A stretch of DNA of 64,000 nucleotides from Hyaloperonospora brassicae. Lineage: Eukaryota; Oomycota; Peronosporomycetes; Peronosporales; Peronosporaceae. Where the stretch lies: contig CANTFL010000617.1 of assembly GCA_947650285.1 (NCBI GenBank), positions 124,001-188,000 on the forward strand, written 5' to 3'. The position numbers were made by a program, and so were the translations under genes. Under the pieces are notes generated by a model. It was given only the letters and a program-made list of their open reading frames with translations. It searched no databases and was not told the origin of the DNA. Positions 21,666 to 30,962 of the stretch are shown here, in pieces. Positions within the stretch are counted from its first letter, which is position 1; every line of letters begins with the position of its first letter.

Positions 21666-22710
21666 TGCCAAGTCAGGCGCAACGGAAAGCGTTGACAAAT
21701 GCTGTGATCTCCATCGACGATCGCATGGGGCGATGCGATGGGTGCTGGGTGTTGAGATCAAGTTACGTTGAGATTTGTGACGTGGTGCTGCTGCTGCTGC
21801 TCGAACGGAAAGCCTGTTCCGACCTAGATGACGGTGAAAGTACAATGAAAGGCCGCGCGTTGAGAGCGGGAGGAAAAGTCAGCGCGCTGAAAAGCCGAGC
21901 AGCAAGTACAAGCCCACGCGTGATGTGGAAAGCTTTACCGCGATTGCATAGCCTGCTATCGAAAGCCGAATATGGTTCGCAATTGGCTGTCTATGGCCAC
22001 GAGCATGCGCTGTTTGCCACGAACGTCATTTTGGGGACGAAGATGGGCTTGATCATGCGATCGACATGTCTAGTGACGATGCTGATGACGAAAATACGTT
22101 GCTATGATTCCGTTGCGACAGGTGCAGTTGCTGGCGTGCAGACATACATAGCTCTGCCTGCACGCCTACACATAGCTCTGTCGAGTACGAATCTCTTTCG
22201 GATGGAACGCCAAGCTGGCGGCACCAAAGTTTGTTTCGTTGGCTTTGCGAGATAACTCTATCCATGTTCACGAAACGAGTTGTCTGATCAAGACGGCTCA
22301 AGCACTGATCGATATGGCTGGCGTACCGCTCTGGACTCAGCTTTGCATCTAGAAGCGAGCCGTCACTGTGTTTGCTACAGAGGGTTGGACGCGCGACATA
22401 CTCCTTCGTTTGCAAGACGAAGGTAGGGTGATGGTGTGACGTGCTGCGGGTATAGGCCAATGCTTACGTGCTCAACGGCTTGACAGCGCTGGATGATACG
22501 TGCTGACTCAAATGGGGATGCTGTTGCAACAAATCGCCTGCAGTGGACGCATACCACTGCAAGTCGCTCGTCGATTCCGCGCAATTGCTGCAACAAAACG
22601 GCTCCTGCACGGAACAGTGATGCTGAAAAACAAGGTGATCACGTTTGGAAGCATCGCCTCCACGACGAGTAGATGTAAATTGGTTTCCGGATGCACTGAC
22701 TCCCCTTCGA
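21666..22710. other. Unresolved interval with possible exons
   Basis: About 1 kb between NAA60 and the minus-strand photolyase-like gene. A plus-strand frame (ATG at 21661, MMPSQAQRKALTNAV) is open to 22255 but runs through low-complexity Leu codons (CTG repeat ~21787-21800). Another plus frame around 21850-21945 encodes a basic stretch (RPRVESGRKSQRAEKPSS). A third ends in an acidic tail near 22045-22105 (DMSSDDADDENTLL). These could be exons of an unrecognised nuclear protein, but I cannot join them convincingly. Confidence 0.25.
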
Positions 22711-25525
22711 CTACGAACGTAGCTGCAGCTTTGGTTGCGACGCGAGCTCGTTCTCTAGAGTCTGTTGGAATTGCCGAAGATGTTCTGGAGTTGCATTTGT
22801 CTTGCTGTCACCGACGCTGGTCGCGTTCGTGCTGTTTGATCCGAGACGAAACAGCAATTTCCATACGACAAACACAGCATCAGGCGAACCGCACGACCCG
22901 AGCGCGCACTGGGAAATGAGAGATTCGACTGTCTGCAAGAGACAGAGGACCACGGACTGTTCAGACATGTGCCTGCACAACAAATATGACTCCATCGCGA
23001 CTTACCGCAACCGCTGCTCGACAAGACACGCTCCATGTGAATACTCGGTACGCCCAGTAAACAATCAAGAGAGGGTGCAAATACTGCTGCTCGACGAGCA
23101 ACTTTTGGATTTCATTCCAGTAAGAATCGTTTGTTCGTGCACTTTCTAGTTCGAACGGATCGTAGCTGGCTGCACCCGTCACGTGGTCGTTGCAATTGTC
23201 CGCCATTCTGGCTGCGCTGCAAGCCCACGCAGGCAGTATCTTCTGGTACGCCTCCCTATACACAATGACGACCCCGTTAGCGTCTCTCGAGTGCACAAAG
23301 TTGGACATGGAAGCCATCAACGTACAAAGACGAGGGTCGGGGTGCGTCGCTCCTTAGTCCTGCAATAATCTCGCTTGTAGAGAGCAGTGCGATATCGATT
23401 GGACCCGATCCACCGGGATCCATGGAGGTGCTCGATGTCGACCAGAGGGACAAGTACAGGGCATAGTCGCGCTCTCTGGCTAGGTGATGCGCGGCTCGAG
23501 ACCGCATGACCTGGGCAAACCAGACGTTCCAGCAAACACGTTACAACAACGACTGCCGGCAGAGAGATAACCAGACAGCTCGTTCACGCTTACCTTCCGC
23601 ATCGCAAGCGCTTTTCGTTTGTGCGGGGTCGTCGGGGTCGGGCACGAAGTGATTGCTTCATCCATGCGTCGTAAAACGTAGCCAACGAACAATGTGCCAT
23701 GACGAATGAATGGCAATAGACTCAGGACACCCCCGCCGTGCAGCTCTGTCTGAATCGCTGGCTGGCTGCTTCGATCGGACAAAAGCTGGCTCAGCTTCTG
23801 GAGCCCTTCTCCTTCACTAAACCGTCGCATCCGAGCATTTGACTGCACATTTTCTGCCCTGACAACTTGCCAGTTGATCTCTTCCAAGTGGAGCCGTTGC
23901 ACAACAGCAGACACCATTTCCGAATGTCGTTTATTCGCAGCGGCATCCAGCGCGCCAGCACGGGGCAAGGAACTAAAGACGTACACTTCACTGCGAGGTT
24001 CCATGCATGATGCGTACTCGGCTCCGAAGTCTTCTTCACTGGCAAACATGCTGTCATGCTCAAACGTGCGCTGGAGTTTCTTCGACAGTTGGTACGCAGG
24101 GCAGCACGTCATGGAATCCATTGACAGCAAAGACCACGAGCAAGAAGATCGATGCAGCTCTAAGTAACGGGCCAAGTGCGCCACATCTCGTCGACCCGAG
24201 GGGTCAAACATAGCGTCAGTTACCACCGCGTGTGGTTCAAATGCATCCATCAACTCGTACAGCGGATGAGGCTTCGGAGACAGCACATGCGGACCATGCG
24301 TCAATTCCAGTCTCTCGCTTTCTGTAGCGGTAAGACCAAAGAACGGCACGCCAGCCTGCTTGAACTGCTGATACAGCTCGACGAGCGAGTACCTTGCGTA
24401 TGCGTCGCTTGCAGTCGTTGCGTGACAGACCGGGTGCACAATAGAGGACGACACGAGACACACGACCACCAGCGGTGCCGTCAAGCGTCGTGACAGCAGA
24501 ATAGCAGCTTCGAGCCCGTAGTTTCCCTGCATCACTCGCAGCGTGTTGTGCATCCAATACACAACCGACCGATGCTCGACACGCACGTCCCTCGTCTTTC
24601 TGCCAGCAACTGGAGGCACGAACCACACCTTTCGTCGCGCCTTTAGCTGCGGTGGCCACTGCTCCAATAGCTTCAGCTGATCCATTGATTCGAGAACTTT
24701 GTGTTCACTCTTGGCAACCAGATCTCCATCGTCATCATTATCGTCATCATCGTCGTCTTCCACGATACCGTTCGGCTCCGATAACGTCCGAATCCCATCG
24801 TTGATCGCCATCTCTTTGTCCAGAATGTCACTCACTTTCTCGTTGCAATCCAATAGATCCGTTAGCTGTTTCACAGCTCCAGCGCTGTCCCATGGCGGCG
24901 ACAATAGCACTGGAATGTCCTCTGCACTTTGACGTACTTGTGGCTTCTTGCGGACACAATGAGTGTCTCGATGCACGTCCGACGTAGCGCAATCACTTGC
25001 GAGAACAGTGTCCCCAGTAACGCTCACGTTAGCGTCGAGAATAGCGTTACCGTTAGCGCAAACGCGAACGGTATCGTCGCCGGTATCGATTTTCTCGTGC
25101 TCATGTCGAGTGTCTGCTGCGCGAACGACTGTCACGGCGTCTGTCGGTTCATTACGCGTCGTCTCGTCTGCTTCTGTCTTCGTCTTCTCCCCAGCTACGG
25201 TCGTCTCGTGTCGATCGCTCTGTTCCGCGGTCTTCGCAATGAATGCGCTAATCGCATCGAGCTATTGCACACACATTAGAGCACGTTATTGTCGGCACAC
25301 TCCTGTAAATGAAAAAAGCACTTTGTTGACCACGTCCGGTACCATGTCCTGGGAAATGGGCTCTGGATGCTGATCCAGGACACGCACAAAGCCGCTGCTG
25401 CTGTTCACTTGGTAGAGGCGAAGCGGCTTGTCGTCGTGGGGCAACGTACCCTCTGCGCGCTGCTGTTCGAGCGCCGCCACCTGCGCTGCGATCCGACGCA
25501 CGTCGACGGCGTTGGGCGCCGACAT
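22711..25525 (-). CDS. Divergent class II photolyase-like protein
   Basis: Class II CPD photolyases use FAD and light to split pyrimidine dimers; this is a distant relative. The main exon (~25260-23594) starts after a Thr/Glu-rich extension and an Asp run. It has VVYWMHNTLRVMQGNYGLEA, where the family reads YWM-x-RDxR-x2-DN-x-AL, then APLVVVCLVSS. A GT-AG intron (23593-23511) leads to the next exon, 23510 down. Further on come REAYQKILPAWA, FELESARTNDSYWNEIQ (family LE-A-T-D-WN-Q) and HPLLIVYWAYRVFTW (family HG-x-MRMYWxKKILEW). After an intron with donor GTAAGT, SCGSPDAVFVVWKLLF stands where DGRDPNGYVGxxWSI is usual. Several flavin-site and DNA-site residues therefore differ. A reading-frame change near 23300-23360 lacks an obvious intron. 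A first exon at 25525 (MSAPNAVDVRR) is tentative because the implied intron is only ~40 nt. Repair activity is doubtful. Confidence 0.6.
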
Positions 25526-25658
25526 GTAGGCGCAATGGATACTTACATGGATAGTTTTGGGCGACAAACGGTACTTAGTCGATGTCGATAGTGCAGCGGA
25601 TAGTATCTCGAAAACCAGATAAGAAACGAATCGGAGCTCCGTCGACCGATAATCGAAA
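25526..25658. promoter_or_regulatory. Compact bidirectional promoter region
   Basis: Only about 133 bp separate the minus-strand ATG at 25525 (MSAPNAV frame) from the plus-strand ATG at 25659 (zinc-ribbon protein), so both promoters must lie in this segment or overlap the coding ends. No TATA box is evident. The inference depends on both starts being right. Confidence 0.4.
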
Positions 25659-25896
25659 ATGACGGCCGTGGCCTACCGCTGCAGTGTCTGTGGACACGAC
25701 CACGTGCAAGTACGGGCCCAGTCGTCCTACAAGGAGCAGCACAAGTAATTGACCATGTTGTGCTCTGTGTGTGGTGATCCGACAGGGCGTCAAGTGCGCA
25801 GTATGTGGTCACACGGGCAAAAGTCGCGTCTACGAGTGCTTTCAGGTGGAACCCAAAATAAGACAAACTCGTCCGACTTGGCCGACACTGACGTGA
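25659..25896 (+). CDS. Small two-CxxC zinc-ribbon protein
   Basis: Two-exon model: 25659-25709 and 25786-25896, joined by a GT-AG intron (GTACGG...CAG). It gives 53 residues: MTAVAYRCSVCGHDHVQ followed by GVKCAVCGHTGKSR. Two CxxCGH knuckles 15 residues apart would bind one zinc as a ribbon. Reading through the intron instead gives an early stop after QHK, supporting the splice. The tail after the second knuckle (YECFQVEPKIRQT) is basic/polar. The family is not recognised; small zinc ribbons occur in transcription and ribosome factors. It is followed 38 bp later by the GNAT gene on the same strand. Confidence 0.5.
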
Positions 25897-25934
25897 CGCA
25901 CTCTCTCGATGCGCACAGTTACTCACATGTGTCC

Positions 25935-26728
25935 ATGTGTTTGTTCATTATGATGCAGCGACGATACACTGCGTCTGCGTTCACGGTACAGCGACTCGAC
26001 GATCAGCTGCGCGACGGCAGTGGGGCGTTAGGCGCTGCAGTTGAGCGGACGAACAACGCGCTGTGGACACTTATCCGACTACTGCGAAGACGGATTTTCC
26101 CCTCGATGGCAACTGATGCACCGGACGATTCGACATCGCACCATTTGGTCGCATTCGGTACGAAGCGCAGACTGAAGTTGCGCGTGAACAACCGACGACT
26201 GCATCCGGTGGCGGTTGGGGTTTCTCATGTAGTTGAGTTTCTATTGGACGTGACGGACGGCGTGTTGTGTCTCATGTGCAGTTGGGGACGGACCTATAGG
26301 TGTCGCTCGTTGGCGTCCTGCTGTTGGTGCTGAGGAAGGGGGCGGAGAAGGCGGACATGTGATTGTGCTGGTCGAGTACGTTGGCATTGTGGAGACCAAG
26401 CGGCGGCAGGGCTATGCGCGGCGTCTTCTGCTTGCTGTCGTTCAGGCAAGTGATGGGAAGGGACTTTTGTGAGGGGGCTGCTTGTGCTTGTCCAGTGCTA
26501 ACGGAAACAGCGTGGGTCGCGTTGCAGGATGTCGAAGCCAGTTACAAGCGGCAGCCGCTGCAACCTCAAGCGCTGGTCGCGCCTGTGTCCCCGGACGGTT
26601 TTTCGAGTGCAGCTGTGAAGTTGTTCGAGTCGATTGGTTTCCAGTCAACGTTTCGAGTCGATGGCGGGGAGCAGAGACCGTTTGTGCGGATGCAACTGCC
26701 GTGGGGTTCCTTGTCGCACGCTGTGTAG
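25935..26728 (+). CDS. GNAT-family N-acetyltransferase with a GC-AG intron
   Basis: Exons are 25935-26157, 26282-26445 and 26528-26728 (195 residues; ATG 25950 or 25953 are alternatives). Intron 1 is GT-AG and joins HHLVAF to VGDGPIGVARW, the typical GNAT beta-4 start. Exon 2 holds VIVLVEYVGIVETKRRQGYARRLL: conserved beta-4 and the acetyl-CoA-binding R/Q-x2-G-x-A/G loop. Intron 2 begins CAG/GCAAGT and ends TTGCAG, a standard GC-AG type, joining in phase 0 to DVEASYKRQ. The last exon has AAVKLFESIGFQ, the usual alpha-4 (YxxxGF) motif. Substrate is unknown. Between beta-4 strands there is a Gly-rich AEEGGGEGGH loop. It is unrelated in detail to NAA60 in this window. Confidence 0.72.
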
Positions 26729-28305
26729 AGTGTGACTCGGAGCTTAAACTCGTGCCGCCAATCCCACGACTGCGTCATTGCAAGCTGATGTTGTACACAC
26801 TGCGTGCTTCTCGACCACGACAGGCGGATGTGTTCATTCACCAGCAACGCTGCTTTGTGGGTGGCTGGATATTGCACTGTGCTGGCGACTGCTATCAGCT
26901 ATAAAGTGTGCGTGCAAAAGACAGTACCGCGGCAAAGCATGGACGGCCTCATTGGGTGCGAAAGACCATCTCATCCGTCCACGACAGCGTCAAGCAGTTT
27001 ACGATGTGGTGCTGAGCTCTGCTGCATCCTCTCGAGAGCCCAAGTCGAGAGCTTTCGAGTCACGTGGAGATTTCGGTTTGGTCAGATTGGGCACACTGTT
27101 GAACTTTGGCTGCTGCGACGCTGGAAGCAGTTACACAGTTGCGACGCCATTGCTGCTGTAGCTGCAGTTCTTCCGTCGCCGCCGCTCGTGTCACACGCGG
27201 TCGACCTTTTTCTACCGGCGAAGGATCTCCGCATGGCCCAATGCGCAGGTGACAAGTACCTGCGTATGGCCCCACGTCAAGAGCTTTGTCCGACCTTTCG
27301 CCCAGCTGGAGGCACGTTCTCGAAACCTGCGCAGACGCTGTCAGCTTCAACCTGCACGCGCTCGGAACCCGTTGACAGTTGTGTGGGTTTCTCACGGATC
27401 GATCGTTCGCGACAAGAAGTGACCACGACGCAGTCCTGAGGTTATCGGAAGGAGACAAACAACGGGAGCCATTGGGACCGAAGAAGGGGACTCTCCTCTT
27501 GTATCGCTACAAATTGGATGCGTTGCGACTTTTTGACTCGCGGGTTGTGCAAATGGATCGATTGGTGAGAAGATGTCGGAGTTGACGTCAGGTCACTCGC
27601 TCACTCACGCCCCTGTCTATGTCTGTAAAAGAGGGATCACGTGCCATAAAAAAGACGAGGTCAACAGACGAGTCGCAAAAAAAGACGATGTGGTATACCT
27701 GTATACTTGTTGACTGACACGACGGCAATCATTGTCCTTCTTGGCACGGAAAAAAAAGATCAGTCTGCCCTCGCATTTGCTTAGCCCATCTACGCAGCTG
27801 GAGCTTAGTCCATATGCCGAGGGAACTCCACCATCTTGAAGCTCGTGGTTTCTCAGACGAACTTAGCAGCGGGCGCCGTCACTTATCCACGGGCGCAACA
27901 TCCGTCTTTGCGACACACTTACTACCATACCGCCACTTACTCGAATTCCTCAGCTTTTGCTTCACTCTATCACCTCCCTCGGCGTTTTCTTTGCTCTACG
28001 AGACACCAATGATGGGCTCTTTCCATGTACACTCCCTGCACACATCACGGGCCTCAATCCTGTTGTTGCAGTTGTTGTTATGTTTCCATTCTGGTGGTCT
28101 GCTTGACAAATAACGGACGTCAACTTACTCGAAACCCACCGAACCGTCAGCCATACTAGAAAAAAACGCGTCACTCTGTCCATAAAATACACACACACAC
28201 ACACATTCACACACTGACCCACGCAAAGAGCTCTTCACTTTACCTTTCGTCCAGTGCCGTCGCCGTCGCCCGACGTCTCTGTCCGTCTGTGCCGCCGCGT
28301 GGGTC
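26729..28305. other. Unresolved interval before the TKL kinase
   Basis: Plus-strand open frames at 26804-27439 and 27379-27585 contain plausible segments (for example TVVWVSHGSIVRDKK near 27375-27420 and GPKKGTLLLYRYKLDALRLF near 27476-27540), but they lie in different frames. No complete gene could be assembled. 27,600-28,300 is noncoding-looking and contains a (CA)n run at about 28189-28207; it presumably includes the promoter of the kinase at 28306. Confidence 0.3.
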
Positions 28306-29878
28306 ATGCCGCTGTCCACGTCCCGAGTGCGCAAGAGTCCCGACAAGGCGCACGGCTTCTTCCGCCTCTGCGGGTCGCCGATCCGCACCCACACGCAGTC
28401 AATGGAGTACGACTCGTTTGCGGCCGACACCCGCAGGAAGACAGCGCCACAGTGTGCGCATACGTTCGTGCGGCCGGCAGAGCTCGTGGACCAATCGCTG
28501 CCGCCTCTGCCTATGAAGACGAAGGCGACGAAGCTGCGACAGGAAGAAGAAGAAGAAGAGGCTCGAGCCTGTCAGGTGGACGGAGAAGGGCACGCTTATT
28601 ACTACGACAACAGTCGCTGTACAGTCCCGAGCAGCTCCGTCCCCATTGACGCGCAAGACTGGCTGTCGTACATGACTGTGGAAAACTGGGAGGACTCGAG
28701 GGGACTCGGCAGTGCACAGCGAGCGGGTGTGCCGCTGTGTTTATCGGACTGGTTTGATCCCATCAAGTACGAGGCCGACCGCTGTCGACAGACGAATGCT
28801 CCCGTATCCTCAACAATGCAAGAAGAACCCGAGTCGGAGTGCACTGTGTGTAGCTTGATGGACGATCAGCAGCACTATATTGATGATGATGATGAGGAGG
28901 AGGAGGAGGAGGATGGCAAGGCAAGAGATGCAACCGAGTACCAGTTTCTAGAGCCGCAGCAGAACGTCGACATGGCGGACGTTACGATTGGCCGTGTGAT
29001 TGGCGAAGGCGCGTTTGGTAAAGTGTTTCAAGCGTCGTGGAAAGGCCGCGACGTGGCTGTGAAAGTGCTCGTGCGACAGAACCTGACGGCCGACGTGGTC
29101 CGTGAGTTTGAAACGGAGGTGAAGATCATGAGCGGCTTGCACCATCCCAACATTTGCATGCTCCTGGGAGCGTGTTTAGCACCCGCGAGTCGGGCGCTGG
29201 TGATTGAGCTCGTCGAGCACGGCTCGCTCTGGGCGGTTCTTCGCACGCGACGACGACTGCTCTCGGATGCGATGCGGTCTCAATTTGTCGTGGACACTGC
29301 GCGTGGCATGCGGTACTTGCACCAGTTTGAGCTGCCCATCTTGCATCGGGACATGAAGAGTCCGAACCTGCTTGTTGAGCGCGACTTTTCCATCAAGATC
29401 TCCGACTTTGGGCTATCGCGCGTCAAGGCGCAGATTCAGACCATGACGGGCAACTGCGGCACTGTGCAGTGGATGGCGTACGTTGCTGCACTACACCCTT
29501 CTGTGTCTTTGTTTTTGGCTCTGGAAACGACTTGTGTGTGACGTGTGTGTGTGTGTGTGTCTTCTTGCTCGCGCTTGTTTTTCGTGTGGCAATAGCCCTG
29601 AGGTGCTGGGGAACTGCAAGTACACGGAGAAAGCAGACGTGTTCTCGTTCGGCATTGTCGTGTGGGAAATCTTTACGGGTCAGTGCCCGTACGACGGCAT
29701 GACGCAGATCCAAGTAGCGCTGGGCGTGCTCAACCACGACCTGCGCCCAGTGATCCCTCGCTCCTGTCCACGCTTCTTTGCCCGGCTGATCCAGTCGTGC
29801 TGGGCGCGGGAGCCGAGTCTGCGTCCGTCCTTTGCGGACCTCATGCACACGTTCGAGCAGCACGTTGCTTACCACTGA
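28306..29878 (+). CDS. TKL-type protein kinase
   Basis: Protein kinase of the tyrosine-kinase-like group, expanded in oomycetes. Exons are 28306-29477 and 29596-29878 (484 residues), GT-AG intron with a (GT)n run. The N-terminal ~215 residues are mostly disordered, with a Glu run near residue 80 (EEEEEEARA) and an acidic DDDDEEEEEEDGKA run just before the kinase domain; no targeting signal or membrane segment is seen. The kinase domain has IGEGAFGKVF, VAVKVL (lysine), FETEVKIMSGLHHPNI, HRDMKSPNLL, SDFGLSR, CGTVQWMA/PEVL (split by the intron) and the TKL-typical PEVLGNCKYTEKADVFSFGIVVWEIFTGQCPYDGM. All catalytic residues are present, so it should be active. Substrates are unknown. Confidence 0.9.
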
Positions 29879-30962
29879 GTGGGGCGCTCTCGTCGGGCAC
29901 GATGCAGGCAGGACGTCTTTTGTACAAGGAAAAGGAAGATGGCTCGAGCGTGTCCGAGTCCCCCGAAGGCGTCGGGGCAGCCAAAGTGTCGTCGCTTATT
30001 AGCTGACCAATGTCAAGTGTATCCATTTGATGCAACAGTGCAAGAAGCTGTAGTTGTAGTATCCATCATAGACAGCTGCTCTTCGTTCTCGAGCGCCCTA
30101 TAGCACCTGACGATAGCAGCCGCCAACGTAAAAGTGACAACTTGTGTCACTTTGCACGAAGTGTATCGCCCGGAGACACCAAGTGCAGTAGTAGTAGTAC
30201 ACCGATAGAGGCGAACTCGGTGAGGTGGCGTTCGTCTGCGTCGGGTGAGTTTTGATATTAATTCGTTTCCGAGAAACAGCACGTGAGCGATAACGAGACA
30301 GCGGCGCACATGGCGTTCGAAACGGACAGCCGGTGCCCGTTTTGTAGCCAGTTCGGTCCAGCGAGTGAGCCACTTGGCGGATCATCTGACACCCGACGTG
30401 TCTCACGGACACGACCTGTAGGCCCAAGCGGCGCCAAGTCGCGAGTCCTCCGGGAACAGGAGCAGGCGCTGACTCCATTAAGCAGCTGCGGAGGGGACGA
30501 GAGAAGACTCTCCGCCCTCAGTCACACACTCGTTCAGTCACTCACTATCCCTTTCTTCCTCCTGAGCAGACGCTGGAGCAGCTGGTGGGCCTCAGAGAGA
30601 GAGAGAGAGAGAGAGTGGGAAGAGAGGGACTGCTTTGGAAGTCGTTTCGTGCGGCAGAATCAGGCGGTGCGGTTTATCGTCGAGCGGCTGCAGTCACCCG
30701 CTCAGTCGGTCGGTTGCGGCGCTTGAGTGCCCCTCTCGCTCCATCTGCGGGGACTGTTGTTGTACCCATTGCGACCCCCGAGAGGCGCGTGACGGATACG
30801 TTGCGAGTTTGTCGGTGGACGCAGGTGCTCTTCTGGAAGTGACTGGGCCAGAGAGAGAGAGAGAGAGGAGTTGTCAGTCTGTGGGGATCTGTCTGCGCTG
30901 TGGCGGACTTGAGAGACAGGAGAAGCGCTGTGGCTGTCGAGACGAGAGGTCGAGCAAAGGCG
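29879..30962. other. Intergenic region with GA microsatellites and a CPFC frame
   Basis: About 1.1 kb. A plus frame from ATG 30310 begins MAFETDSRCPFCSQFG, half of a zinc-finger pattern. The matching histidines (HLADHLTPDVSHGHD) appear in a different frame a few bases later, so this is either a broken C2H2 gene or coincidence. (GA)n runs lie at about 30592-30616 and 30850-30868. The frame entering the coiled-coil gene is open back to 30900 but without ATG. Confidence 0.35.

Noticed and set aside
27060..27458. Possible histidine-phosphatase gene suggested by VSHGSIVRD near 27390
   Set aside because: The RHG catalytic start and the rest of the fold could not be found in any frame combination; a few residues are not enough.
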